Shown: positions 7,914 through 16,047, numbered from the stretch's first letter. The stretch is DNA of 32,834 bases from Pelodictyon luteolum (GCA_020721225.1 DYNE01000026.1:1-32834); one strand, 5' to 3'. Program-made: numbers and translations. The notes: generated by a model from the letters alone, not told the origin.

Positions 7914-7931
7914 ATTGGCATATGCTAATAA
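7912..7931. promoter_or_regulatory. Palindromic operator candidate
   Basis: TTATTGGCATATGCTAATAA is symmetric about a central CATATG, with nine of ten base pairs matching. It covers the expected transcription start and touches the -10 element, the classic place for a repressor to bind. DUF134 is a helix-turn-helix family, so the natural candidate is the product of the first gene of this unit acting on its own promoter. That last step is inference. Confidence 0.6.
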
Positions 7932-7973
7932 CTGAAGAGAAGAACAGGGTATTCGAAATTATTGATAACAGGT

Positions 7974-8567
7974 ATGACAAGACCAGTAAAGTGCAGAAAA
8001 GTGAGCTGTGAGGCTCCCTACCGGGTGTTCAGGCCTGCTGGATCTTCTGCAGATGCGTTTGAAGAGGTGGTACTTTCTTTTGATGAGCTTGAAGCTATAC
8101 GGCTTGCCGATGTGGAGGGGCTTTATCAGGAGGAGGCGGCCCGGCAGATGAATGTATCGCGTCAGACCTTCGGCAATATTCTTGCTTCGGCTCGGCATAA
8201 GGTTGGAGAGATGTTGATTTATGGAAGACAGTTAACCGTAACAGGAGGAAATATCATGGTTACCAGTGAAGAAAGAGTGTTCAGATGTGCCGCTTGCGGA
8301 CATGAGTGGAGTTTGGCTCACGGCTTGCCGAGGCCGGACGTCTGCCCTTCGTGCGCAAACGAAAACATTCACCGCCGTTCTCCGGGCGGAGGGTTCGGAG
8401 GCGGTCGAATGGGAGGCGGAAGATGCCGGGGTTTGAAAACCGGCCAGAACCGCGAGGGCCGGGGTCACGGAGAAGGCCGGGGTCAGGGTTGCGGGAGCGG
8501 AGCAGGTGTTCATGGCGAGAATAATCAGAACGATCATGCTCATGGCGAGCAGTTCGTTCAACAATAA
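7974..8567 (+). CDS. DUF134 helix-turn-helix regulator fused to zinc ribbon and Gly/His-rich tail
   Basis: A 197-residue protein. Residues 1-94 are a DUF134 (UPF0251) domain: the N-terminal TRPVKCRKV-C block is followed by LSFDELEAIRLADVEGLYQEEAA and the helix-turn-helix AARQMNVSRQTFGNILASAR. Residues 105-127 hold a four-cysteine zinc ribbon (CAAC...CPSC). The remainder is a Gly/Arg/His-rich tail with scattered Cys. DUF134 genes commonly lie beside NifX/NifB-like iron-molybdenum cofactor domain genes, as here, 18 bases upstream of one. The ATG at 7974 has AGG only one base away, so an in-frame TTG at 7962 is an alternative start. A perfect internal start signal is described separately. It probably senses metal or cofactor status and controls its own operon. 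Confidence 0.85.
   Translation: MTRPVKCRKVSCEAPYRVFRPAGSSADAFEEVVLSFDELEAIRLADVEGLYQEEAARQMNVSRQTFGNILASARHKVGEMLIYGRQLTVTGGNIMVTSEERVFRCAACGHEWSLAHGLPRPDVCPSCANENIHRRSPGGGFGGGRMGGGRCRGLKTGQNREGRGHGEGRGQGCGSGAGVHGENNQNDHAHGEQFVQQ
8243..8258 (+). promoter_or_regulatory. Internal ribosome-binding site and ATG within the DUF134 gene
   Basis: AGGAGG at 8243-8248 lies seven bases before an in-frame ATG at 8256, a far better start signal than that of the full-length gene. Initiation here would yield a 103-residue protein consisting only of the zinc ribbon and Gly/His-rich tail. The boundary falls exactly between the helix-turn-helix domain and the ribbon (Met95). Confidence 0.7.
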
Positions 8568-8585
8568 CGTTAAGGAGAACAGGTA

Positions 8586-8954
8586 ATGAAAGTTGTTATC
8601 CCTTTGGATGAGAGTGCCGGTCTGGCCTCGAAAGTGTGTGAGCATTTCGGCAGCGCTCCGTTTTTTGCCGTTTCGGATACGGAAACCGGTGCTTTCCAGA
8701 TTACCGCTAATGGCGATAGCCAGCACGACCACGGTCAATGCACTCCTGCGGATGTATTTACCGGAATGGGTGTCGATGCCGTTATCTGCAACGGTATCGG
8801 CGCACGTGCCGCTTCAAGGCTGCAGATGTCAGGCGTAGCAGTCTATATTGCAAATCATGCCCGTACGGCAGAGGAGGCCCTGAAGAGGTTCAACAGCGGA
8901 TCGTTGACTCAAGTAACTGGGCAGCAGGCCTGTCAGGGTCACGATTGCCACTGA
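8586..8954 (+). CDS. NifX/NifB-like dinitrogenase iron-molybdenum cofactor domain protein
   Basis: A 122-residue single-domain protein of the family that carries iron-sulfur or iron-molybdenum cluster precursors (NifX, NafY, C-terminal NifB, orange-protein type). It opens with MKVVIPLDESAGLASKVCEHFGSAPFF, the ribonuclease-H-like fold start, and contains ADVFTGMGVDAVICNGIGARAASRL, the Gly-rich centre. The C-terminus is Cys/His-rich (QQACQGHDCH), suggesting metal binding. TAAGGAGAAC before the ATG is a strong ribosome-binding site. It follows the DUF134 gene by 18 bases, and a strong terminator closes the pair. Since no nif structural genes are in the window, a general cluster or molybdenum-related role is as likely as nitrogen fixation. 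Confidence 0.88.
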   Translation: MKVVIPLDESAGLASKVCEHFGSAPFFAVSDTETGAFQITANGDSQHDHGQCTPADVFTGMGVDAVICNGIGARAASRLQMSGVAVYIANHARTAEEALKRFNSGSLTQVTGQQACQGHDCH

Positions 8955-9005
8955 TGACGATGCATCCTCCCGGTGAGCGGTTCAGAGTATTGTCGGTTTT
9001 GAGGA

Positions 9006-9040
9006 AAAACGGCGGATCAACATGTGACCGCCGTTTTTTT
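9006..9040 (+). terminator. Intrinsic terminator after the DUF134/NifX unit
   Basis: AAAACGGCGG (9006-9015) pairs perfectly with CCGCCGTTTT (9028-9037), and the stem runs into seven T residues at 9034-9040. It lies about 50 bases after the NifX-like stop codon. Confidence 0.88.
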
Positions 9041-9071
9041 GTTTGTAGAGGACATTCAGTTGTATGAACGT

Positions 9072-10073
9072 TCATTTTTTTTGGTAATGAGCCAGACTGA
9101 ATAGCTCATTTTCGTCGGAATAAATATTTTTTATTGCAAGTCCTGCATGTTGTCCCATACGCAGTATATCCGCCTTTTCGAATTTGTGTGAGTTTTCTGT
9201 ATGAATGGTTTCGCCTTTTTTTATCCGGATCAGTTCCGGAATAAAGGCGCTTTTTACCGATATGTTATCGGTCGCTTCCAGATGCATTTCAATTCGGTTG
9301 AATGCGGCGTTATAAAAAGCCCGATGTTCGAAATTATCAGGGTTGAAATCTGACTTGATCAAGCCGTTGATTACCCGCAGGATGTTTTTATTGAACATGG
9401 CCGTAATGAGCTGGTCGTCGTTATATGCTTTTTCCAGAAGAGCGATATTCTTCACTCTATCCATGCCAACGAACAACATGTCGCCGGTATTCATTATGGC
9501 ACCCATATTCTGCATAAAGTCCAGGGTTTCTTCACGGCTGAGATTGCCGATGGTGCTTCCGAAAAAACAGAATAGTCGTTTTCGCTCTTCGGGAAACAGA
9601 TGCATCTGATGAACATAATCGGCAAGAATACCTTTGACTTTCAGGGCCGGAAATAAATCCCTCAAATCCTCAATTGATTGCTCAAGCGCCGTTCGGCTGA
9701 TATCTATAGGGAAATATCGAAGTCCCGGAACGGTTTCGGCGGGAATCCGCCTCATGAGCAGACTGATTTTGCTGTGGTCGCCGCAGCCGAGTTCAATAAT
9801 GTCGATATCGACAAGATCCTCTATCAACTCGGGCGGTAATTGACTGATGATGGCTTTTTCCGTTCGGGAAGGGTAATACTCGTTCAATGACGTGATTTTT
9901 TCGAACAGAGCAGAGCCTATTTTATCGTAAAAGTATTTGCTCTGTATGTATTTCGCATTGGCGGTCAGACCGGCGATGATTTCAGAAACCGTCGTATCGA
10001 ACCCGATTTCGGTCAGATGGTTATCGATGTCGTCTATAGGGAGTTCCAAGAGGGTTGTTTTTGAATACGCCAT
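9072..10073 (-). CDS. eanA: Histidine N-alpha-methyltransferase, ergothioneine pathway (EanA/EgtD-like)
   Basis: A 333-residue S-adenosylmethionine-dependent methyltransferase of the EgtD family, which trimethylates the alpha-amino group of L-histidine to hercynine (trimethylhistidine). Landmarks are KYFYDKIGSALFEKITSLNEYYPSR, typical of EgtD N-termini, the SAM-binding IELGCGDHSK loop, FPIDIS, and FFGSTIGNL. The C-terminus ends FSLAHYQKK. The ATG at 10073 gives the normal family length; the reading frame upstream is open for 46 more codons but looks non-coding. It lies 192 bases downstream of eanB in the same direction. In Chlorobium limicola this pair is known to make ergothioneine without oxygen. 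Confidence 0.9.
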   Translation of the reverse strand: MAYSKTTLLELPIDDIDNHLTEIGFDTTVSEIIAGLTANAKYIQSKYFYDKIGSALFEKITSLNEYYPSRTEKAIISQLPPELIEDLVDIDIIELGCGDHSKISLLMRRIPAETVPGLRYFPIDISRTALEQSIEDLRDLFPALKVKGILADYVHQMHLFPEERKRLFCFFGSTIGNLSREETLDFMQNMGAIMNTGDMLFVGMDRVKNIALLEKAYNDDQLITAMFNKNILRVINGLIKSDFNPDNFEHRAFYNAAFNRIEMHLEATDNISVKSAFIPELIRIKKGETIHTENSHKFEKADILRMGQHAGLAIKNIYSDENELFSLAHYQKK

Positions 10074-10265
10074 TATTCGAGGGTTATGTATGTGAGATAA
10101 ACGACCGGCAGACGCAATTCTTCGCACGAGACGAGCAAATAAATGGCCGACAAAAAAGAAAGATTCGGCCATATCGTGACGGTTTGACAGGTAAGGCAGA
10201 GAGAATAGCAAGCGTGAATCGCGGCTAAGTGTCGCGAAGACTTTCCGTCAGTTTTTTGTTTCGGG

Positions 10266-11639
10266 TCATTCCGGTATGCCTGTTTCATAAGGATTTTCCG
10301 GGTCATTGCTCCATTCGAACCATCCTCCATCGTAAACCGATACTCGCGGCCACCCCATCAGCCAGGCGTTAAACCAGGCTTCACTTCCTCGCCAGCCGGT
10401 TCCACAATAAAAGGCAAGGTGTTTTTGCGGGATAATTCCTGATTTCGCCCAGATATCTGCAATTTCATGATACTCTCGGGTGGTATGATCATGATTTCTG
10501 TAGTTTTCCATGTGGTAGGCATCGCTTCCGCATTCGGCAAAAATTGCTCCGGGTATGCGTCCTTTTTTTTTGATGTAGTTATATCCGCTTACTTCACCGA
10601 TATATTCCGGATAGCTTCTGACGCATACGAGATCCGAGTCGTCTGATTGAAGCATCTCTTTCGCTTCGTCGATGTCGACAGCGAATTCCGGCCTCGAGGG
10701 GATCGGGGCGCCGAATTCAGGAACAGGAGTTTTTGGCACATCTTCCGTACTGATGGCAAAACCGGCATCTTTCCAGGACTGATATCCGCCATTGAGTACC
10801 CGTACGTCTTCGACACCGGCGTACATCATGATGAAGGCAAGTCGAATGGCCCCGATATGCCCGGCGGCGCTTCCTGGAAATTCATCGGCATTGTCGGGGT
10901 GCATGAATTTTCCATAAAGGACGACGGTGGTACTGGAGGTTATTCCATGTTTTTCAAGAGCCTTTTTCAGTTCTTCGGGAGTGCGCCGGTTCCATGTTTC
11001 AGGCGATTCAAGGGCAAGGGTATCCATGTCTGTTGCACCCGGGATATGTCCGCACAGATAAGCGTCACGATTGCGGTAATGCGCATGACAGATCATGAAG
11101 GTGTCGTTGTCGTATTCCGGGATTTTTTCTCCCGAAATCAATCCCTTGACCCATTCCGCAGGGACCAGACGGCTGTAATGTTCCAATCTTTCCATCGGAA
11201 ATGCGTCGTTGCCTGACCAATCGGGAATAAATCGATGGTAAACCGATATGTTGTTGTATCCGTTTTCTCTGAATTTGAGGGCTGTTTGTTCGCATTCTTC
11301 CGGGGTATAGCCGTAAAGCACGATGGCATCCTGAGGTCTGATCTGCTTGTATCGAACGATATTGATCCATTCAGGGTCGGTCAGCCATTTTGCAGGCAGG
11401 GATTTTGCTCTTTTGATGTGCCCGCCCCGAACTTCGTCGCGCATTCTCCAGCCGTTGTAGGCATCTGCAGGGCGGACGTCAATGATTTTCACCTTTTCTG
11501 CGCTGAGCAGCGCCAGTAGGGATGCCGTCGTTATCTCTGTATGTTCGGCCATGTTATTTTGTTTTGAACCGGTCTCTATTAATTTGAACAGAATGTCGAT
11601 TACTTCGCTCCGAGATGTCCGGAAGTTTTTATTCCGCAT
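10266..11639 (-). CDS. eanB: Multi-rhodanese sulfurtransferase for anaerobic ergothioneine synthesis (EanB)
   Basis: A 457-residue protein of several rhodanese modules. It corresponds to EanB, which inserts sulfur from polysulfide into the imidazole C-H bond of trimethylhistidine, giving ergothioneine without oxygen. With the start at 11639 the active-site Cys of the FYCGTGWRGSEAW loop is residue 412, the conserved Tyr of SGYNYIKKKGR is 353 and Arg417 follows the cysteine. These equal the residue numbers I remember from published work on the C. limicola enzyme, which supports both the identity and this start over an ATG at codon 30. The first module starts at about residue 40 (LALLSAEKVKIIDVRPADAYNG). 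No ribosome-binding site is obvious. It lies upstream of eanA and divergent from the OYE gene. Confidence 0.94.
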   Translation of the reverse strand: MRNKNFRTSRSEVIDILFKLIETGSKQNNMAEHTEITTASLLALLSAEKVKIIDVRPADAYNGWRMRDEVRGGHIKRAKSLPAKWLTDPEWINIVRYKQIRPQDAIVLYGYTPEECEQTALKFRENGYNNISVYHRFIPDWSGNDAFPMERLEHYSRLVPAEWVKGLISGEKIPEYDNDTFMICHAHYRNRDAYLCGHIPGATDMDTLALESPETWNRRTPEELKKALEKHGITSSTTVVLYGKFMHPDNADEFPGSAAGHIGAIRLAFIMMYAGVEDVRVLNGGYQSWKDAGFAISTEDVPKTPVPEFGAPIPSRPEFAVDIDEAKEMLQSDDSDLVCVRSYPEYIGEVSGYNYIKKKGRIPGAIFAECGSDAYHMENYRNHDHTTREYHEIADIWAKSGIIPQKHLAFYCGTGWRGSEAWFNAWLMGWPRVSVYDGGWFEWSNDPENPYETGIPE

Positions 11640-11736
11640 TACTTTGATTCATGTAACTGTTCTGAACCGGTTTTGCTGGAGACAAGGTTCCCGGCCGAGA
11701 GTAAAAAAATCTTAAGGGAAATACCCCGTAACGAAC

Positions 11737-12945
11737 ATGATGACACATCCTGTTTTCGGCTCTGCGAATATTTCCGGTATTATTTTCAGAAATCGTCTGT
11801 TGCGGTCGGCTACGCACGAAAGCCTGGCAGACAGCAACGGGGCGCCTACGCCTGCTCACGAAAAGCTTTATACGGCACTCGCAAAAGGGGGCGCCGGCGC
11901 TATCGTTACAGGTTATGCCGGGGTGCAGCAGGATGGACGAACCAACCTGCCGGGTATGCTTATGATGCACGATGATTCGCTCATTCCGGCATATCGTAAA
12001 CTTACCGATGCCGTTCACCGTCAAGGGACTCCGATAATTCTGCAGCTTGCTCATTGCGGCCGCCAGACTCGTCAGGCCGTAACGGGAATGAAGACGGTTG
12101 CGCCATCCCCGCTGAAAGACAGCGTTTTTAACGAGGAGTGCCCCCGGGAACTTGATGAACGGGAGATTGAAACCATAATCAGGAACTTCGCCGCCGCCGC
12201 CGGGCGTGCTGTACTTGCCGGATTCGACGGAGTACAGCTTCACATGGCGCATGGGTACCTGCTTGCCCAGTTCCTTTCGGACTATACCAACCGTCGAAGT
12301 GATCGATGGGGAGGATCAACTGCAGACAAGTTTCGTATCGTTTCGGAAATACTTCATCGCATCAGGGAGGAACAGGGGGATTTTCCCGTACTGGCAAAAA
12401 TCAACGCTTACGACCGAAGACGCGGAGGAATGAGGGTGGCTGAAGCGATAGAGATTTCCAGGCTGCTTGATATTTCCGGTTGCTCGGCCATAGAAGTCTC
12501 GTCGGGTACGGTAGAAGAAGGGTTGTCGATCATGAGAGGACCCAGGTTTCCGGCCGAAGCTCTGCTTGCCTGTAATTTCAGGTTCAAAGCTTTGCCGCAA
12601 CCGTTAAAAAAAGTTATGGCACCATTGCTGCGTTTTGCTATACCCCTTCCAAAACCCCTGCGGAACTATAATCTTGAGGCGGCAAAAGCTATTAAACGGG
12701 CGGTTTCGATCCCGGTCATTGCCGTCGGTGGGCTGCATACCATGGAGGATATTTCAGCGGCGCTCGGCAGCGGAGAGGTTGATTGTATCTCGATGTCGCG
12801 TCCTTTCATAATTGAGCCGAATATCGTCCGGAAAATGCAGGAGGGCCGACAGGATGCATCCCGCTGTATCAAGTGCAACTATTGCGCAATCATGATCGAA
12901 GAGGGCCCGCTCAGATGCTGGCATGGAAAACTTCCCGCGAAGTAA
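11737..12945 (+). CDS. Old Yellow Enzyme-family NADH:flavin oxidoreductase
   Basis: A 402-residue FMN-dependent TIM-barrel enzyme of the Old Yellow Enzyme / 2,4-dienoyl-CoA reductase group. Motifs in order are FRNRLLRSATHES at the N-terminus, GGAGAIVTGYAGV, IILQLAHCGRQT, the FDGVQLHMAHGYLLAQFLSDYTNRRSD block (substrate His and signature), and VIAVGGLHTMEDI with CISMSRPFI for the phosphate site. The C-terminus carries CIKCNYC and then RCWHGKLP. This resembles the cysteine cluster that binds 4Fe-4S in 2,4-dienoyl-CoA reductase, but the protein ends directly after it and lacks the NAD(P)-binding half. The natural substrate is unknown. Two adjacent ATG codons at 11737 and 11740 are possible starts. 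It is divergent from eanB across 97 bases. Confidence 0.88.
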   Translation: MMTHPVFGSANISGIIFRNRLLRSATHESLADSNGAPTPAHEKLYTALAKGGAGAIVTGYAGVQQDGRTNLPGMLMMHDDSLIPAYRKLTDAVHRQGTPIILQLAHCGRQTRQAVTGMKTVAPSPLKDSVFNEECPRELDEREIETIIRNFAAAAGRAVLAGFDGVQLHMAHGYLLAQFLSDYTNRRSDRWGGSTADKFRIVSEILHRIREEQGDFPVLAKINAYDRRRGGMRVAEAIEISRLLDISGCSAIEVSSGTVEEGLSIMRGPRFPAEALLACNFRFKALPQPLKKVMAPLLRFAIPLPKPLRNYNLEAAKAIKRAVSIPVIAVGGLHTMEDISAALGSGEVDCISMSRPFIIEPNIVRKMQEGRQDASRCIKCNYCAIMIEEGPLRCWHGKLPAK

Positions 12946-12993
12946 TCGATACCGGCATCGTTGGGTCAGGGTGTAATGTTTACATGTAACGTA

Positions 12994-13683
12994 TTACTGT
13001 TCTTCTGATCCGATGAATCGGTAAATGACAGCTCCGATCAGGGCGCCGGCAATTGGTGCCGCCCAGAAGACCCAGAGCTGTGAAATTGCCCATTCGCCTG
13101 CGAACAGCGCAACGCCTGTGCTGCGTGCCGGATTGACCGAGGTGTTGGTAACCGGAATGCTGATCAGGTGTATGAGGGTAAGGCAGAGACCTATAGCGGC
13201 CGGAGCGAACCCTTTTGGGGCGCGATCGTCGGTAGCGCCAAGAATGACTATGAGAAACATCATGGTCATGACGATCTCGGTTACAAGCGCAGAAACAAGC
13301 GAGTAGCCTCCGGGAGAATGGGAGCCATAGCCATTGGATGCGAATCCTGCCGAAACGTCGAAACCGGCCTTGCCGCTTGCGATAAGATAGAGTACTCCGC
13401 CGGCAGCTACCGCGCCGATAACCTGGGCGGCTATATAGGGGAGCAACTGGTTTGCGGGAAAACGACCTCCGGCCCAGAGGCCTATGGAGACAGCGGGATT
13501 TAAATGGCAGCCCGAGATGTGACCGATGGCATAGGCCATTGTCAGAACGGTCAGTCCAAATGCCAGCGAAACACCGAGCAGTCCGATGCCGATATCGGGA
13601 AAAGCTGCAGCAAGTACGGCGCTTCCGCATCCTCCAAGCACAAGCCAGAAGGTTCCAATGAACTCTGCTGTATATTTGTTCAT
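12994..13683 (-). CDS. aqpZ: Aquaporin Z-like water channel
   Basis: A 229-residue six-helix major intrinsic protein. Both NPA boxes are present, HLNPAVS at Asn62 and SVNPARS at Asn184, each preceded by the conserved helix. The N-terminus [23 protein letters not shown] is typical of AqpZ. The Arg after the second NPA and the His in LIHLISIPV fit the narrow water-selective filter rather than a glycerol channel. It acts in the inner membrane in osmotic water flow. AAAAAGGAAATCCC precedes the ATG, a clear ribosome-binding site. It stands alone and converges with the OYE gene. Confidence 0.94.
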   Translation of the reverse strand: MNKYTAEFIGTFWLVLGGCGSAVLAAAFPDIGIGLLGVSLAFGLTVLTMAYAIGHISGCHLNPAVSIGLWAGGRFPANQLLPYIAAQVIGAVAAGGVLYLIASGKAGFDVSAGFASNGYGSHSPGGYSLVSALVTEIVMTMMFLIVILGATDDRAPKGFAPAAIGLCLTLIHLISIPVTNTSVNPARSTGVALFAGEWAISQLWVFWAAPIAGALIGAVIYRFIGSEEQ

Positions 13684-13891
13684 GGGATTTCCTTTTTATA
13701 GTGAATAGTTAAAGATGTGATGCTGATGCAACTGTATTATCCGTGAAATTTAGAAACTACACGTTATTATTCCAAAATGGTATGCAACATTGATTTGTGC
13801 CGATTTTTTATTGCAGAAAGCCTTGGGTGTGTTCTGAAGTGCGGTTGACCCGGTAATGAGCTGAGATTTTCTGCGCTGCACTGAGTGCTGT

Positions 13892-14692
13892 TCAGGCAAG
13901 CATAAGCAGACTTACGGCCATGACTCCCATTCCAAGAATCAGTCCTGATATGGCTATGTGGTGTTCGCCGTACTCTTCGGCTGCGGGCAGCAGTTCGTCA
14001 AGGGAGATATAGACCATGATGCCGGCAACACCTCCAAGCACGCTGGCGAATACGAGCGGGGAGAGAAAGGGCTTGAGCAGGGCATAGCCGATAATGGCGC
14101 CAAGGGGTTCGGCAAGACCGGAAAGAAACGAATAGCCGAAAGCTTTCATGCGGCTTTTTGTCGCAAAATAGATCGGAACGGCAACCGCCATGCCCTCGGG
14201 GATGTTGTGCAGGGCTATGGTTGCGGCAATTACTACGCCAAGATCCGGATTGGAGAGGGCGCTGAAAAATACGGCCAGTCCTTCAGGAAAATTGTGTATT
14301 GCTATGGCCGCGGCAGTAAAAATGCCCATCCTGTGCAGTCGGGCTTCTTCGGATGGTGCGGCGTTCATTGTGCCGATCATCGACATTTCGTGAGGGTTTT
14401 CGAAATCCGGCACCAGCTGGTCGATCAGCCATATGAAGAGCATGCCACCGAAAAATGCGGCGGTGGTGATCCATCCTGCGGCATTTTTCGGCATTTCCTC
14501 CGCTAAGGCTTGGCCTGACTGGGGCATGATTTCCACAAAGGAGACGTAGAGCATGATGCCCGCTGAAAATCCCAGGGCAAAGGTGAGAAACTTTTTGTTG
14601 GTATGGTTCACCATCAGGGCGAGCAGACTGCCGATTCCCGTCGATATTCCGGCAAGCAGGGTCAGGGCAAGAGCGGCATGGTAGTTGCTCAT
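13892..14692 (-). CDS. zupT: ZIP-family divalent metal transporter (ZupT-like)
   Basis: A 266-residue inner-membrane transporter with eight expected helices. The two metal-site helices are clear: AIAIHNFPEGLAVF and IALHNIPEGMAVAV, with the HNFPEG and HNIPEG signatures of ZupT. The N-terminal helix contains TGIGSLLAL and the next FSAGIMLYVSFVEIMP, both family hallmarks. It takes up zinc and other divalent metals. No Shine-Dalgarno sequence is seen before the ATG. Instead an extended -10 promoter lies nine bases before it, so the messenger may be leaderless. It lies 149 bases downstream of the LOG-family gene in the same direction. Confidence 0.93.
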   Translation of the reverse strand: MSNYHAALALTLLAGISTGIGSLLALMVNHTNKKFLTFALGFSAGIMLYVSFVEIMPQSGQALAEEMPKNAAGWITTAAFFGGMLFIWLIDQLVPDFENPHEMSMIGTMNAAPSEEARLHRMGIFTAAAIAIHNFPEGLAVFFSALSNPDLGVVIAATIALHNIPEGMAVAVPIYFATKSRMKAFGYSFLSGLAEPLGAIIGYALLKPFLSPLVFASVLGGVAGIMVYISLDELLPAAEEYGEHHIAISGLILGMGVMAVSLLMLA

Positions 14693-14701
14693 AAAGGGGA
14701 G

Positions 14702-14710
14702 ATTATACCA
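14702..14710 (-). promoter_or_regulatory. Extended -10 promoter element for zupT
   Basis: On the minus strand TGGTATAAT is a perfect extended -10 (TGnTATAAT). No good -35 box is seen 16-18 bases upstream, as is usual for extended -10 promoters. The element ends nine bases before the zupT ATG, leaving almost no untranslated leader. Confidence 0.5.
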
Positions 14711-14841
14711 GGTATTTTATGGATTGAGAGCATCGTATACGCTATGGTAAACGGAAAATGTATAAAGAGCAACAAGCCTAACGCCTTTGCTGTTCCTCTC
14801 TTTTCCTGCAACATTTTTTCCATTGGTGCAGATCGGGAGGG

Positions 14842-15396
14842 TCATGGTATTGGTTCTCCTTTTTCGAGAATTTCGAATACCTCTTCGGTAGTGCTGCACA
14901 CCGAGTAGTAGCTTGTGTACTCATTTCCGACCATGCGTTCTTCGGCGATGCGGTCGAAAAACGAGAGCAGCGGGTTCCAGAAGCCGTTGCAGTTAAGCAG
15001 AATAATGGGTTTCAGGTGGTGCCCAAGGTGTTTCCAGGTGATGATTTCCATCAGTTCGTCGAGGGTACCGAATCCGCCCGGAAGAATGACGAAGGCGTCT
15101 CCCCACTCGGTGAGTTTCATTTTTCGTTCGTGCATGGTTTTAACGACATGCAGTTCGCTGATGCCGTAATGCGCTACCTCTTTCTCTTGAAGAAAACGAG
15201 GGATAATACCCCGTACCGTGCCTCCGTGATGCATAACGGCATCGGCCACGCATCCCATAAGCCCTACATCTCCTCCTCCGAACACCAGACCGATGCCGCG
15301 CTCGGCAAGGCTTTTGCCAAGCAGGGAGGCACAGTCGAAGTATGCTTGCGGCGCATGGTTGCTGGAGCTGCAGTAAACGGTAATATTTTTGATCAT
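14842..15396 (-). CDS. LOG-family (TIGR00730) nucleotide hydrolase
   Basis: A 184-residue Rossmann-fold protein of the LOG family. The diagnostic PGGFGTLDELMEIITWKHLG block (PGGxGTxxE) is present, together with the N-terminal TVYCSSSNHAPQAYFDCASLLG and FGGGDVGLMGCVADA phosphate-binding region. Characterised members release the base from nucleoside 5'-monophosphates, with cytokinin precursors or AMP as substrates; the bacterial physiological role is usually nucleotide salvage or unknown. It starts 12 bases after the glycosyltransferase stop and so appears to be the third gene of the bchG cluster. Confidence 0.9.
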   Translation of the reverse strand: MIKNITVYCSSSNHAPQAYFDCASLLGKSLAERGIGLVFGGGDVGLMGCVADAVMHHGGTVRGIIPRFLQEKEVAHYGISELHVVKTMHERKMKLTEWGDAFVILPGGFGTLDELMEIITWKHLGHHLKPIILLNCNGFWNPLLSFFDRIAEERMVGNEYTSYYSVCSTTEEVFEILEKGEPIP

Positions 15397-15408
15397 CGGG
15401 ATTGAAAA

Positions 15409-16047
15409 TCAGGGGGTGAAGTTTTTCGTGATGCTGTCGTCCGCTCGGGTGTATATATAGGTTTTGGGATCTTCGATTTTACGCAGCCTGAACATGTATT
15501 CGGCTCTCGACCAGAGTTCGGTCTCGCCTGCATATACGAGGGGTTTGAAACCGTCAAGCGTGAGAAAAATATCACGTTTTCCGAAAAGGGTAGGTCCGAC
15601 AATGCAATCCCGGATATTAATCATGTTTTCGGGATGATAGCAGTCCTTGACGAAAATGTCGCCTTCTGTGCTGAACCCGCCCACAATCAGGTCGATCTCA
15701 GGGTTTTTCCGCATGAACTCTATCCGGCTTTCCAGATGAAGGGGCGCATAGCTGTCGTCGCTGTCGAGAAAGGTTATCCAGGTGCCGAAAGCCGCCTGGA
15801 TGCCGGCATTTCGCGTCATGTTGAGTTTCCTGTTGCTGTGTCTCAGATAACGGATGGCGCCGTACTTTTCGAGGTAGGGATTCACGACGCCGAAGGTGTT
15901 GTCGGAGCTTCCGTCGTCCACGACAATGAGTTCCCAGTCGTGAAAGGTCTGCGCCAATACGCTTTCTATGGCTTTTTGAAGAAGATATGCCCGGTTGAAG
16001 GTTGGCAGTATGACGGATATTTCCGGCAGGTTGGTGAAGCGTATCAT
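15409..16047 (-). CDS. Family 2 glycosyltransferase
   Basis: A 212-residue GT-A fold glycosyltransferase. The start EISVILPTFNRAYLLQKAIESVL and ELIVVDDGSSDNT are the family 2 nucleotide-sugar site, and FLDSDDSY supplies the DxD-type metal motif. The tail lacks membrane helices, so it is likely soluble or peripheral. The acceptor is unknown. The ATG at 16047 overlaps the TGA of bchG (ATGA), implying translational coupling. The upstream extension of this frame lies inside bchG and is discarded. Its link to a pigment synthase gene could point to glycosylation of a photosynthetic lipid or carotenoid, but it may equally be a cell-surface enzyme. Confidence 0.88.
   Translation of the reverse strand: MIRFTNLPEISVILPTFNRAYLLQKAIESVLAQTFHDWELIVVDDGSSDNTFGVVNPYLEKYGAIRYLRHSNRKLNMTRNAGIQAAFGTWITFLDSDDSYAPLHLESRIEFMRKNPEIDLIVGGFSTEGDIFVKDCYHPENMINIRDCIVGPTLFGKRDIFLTLDGFKPLVYAGETELWSRAEYMFRLRKIEDPKTYIYTRADDSITKNFTP

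Noticed and set aside
7922-8011. A short frame starting inside the palindrome (MLITEEKNRVFEI) overlapping the DUF134 start
   Set aside because: Overlaps the operator and the DUF134 coding region in another frame with no ribosome-binding site; a leader peptide is possible but unsupported.
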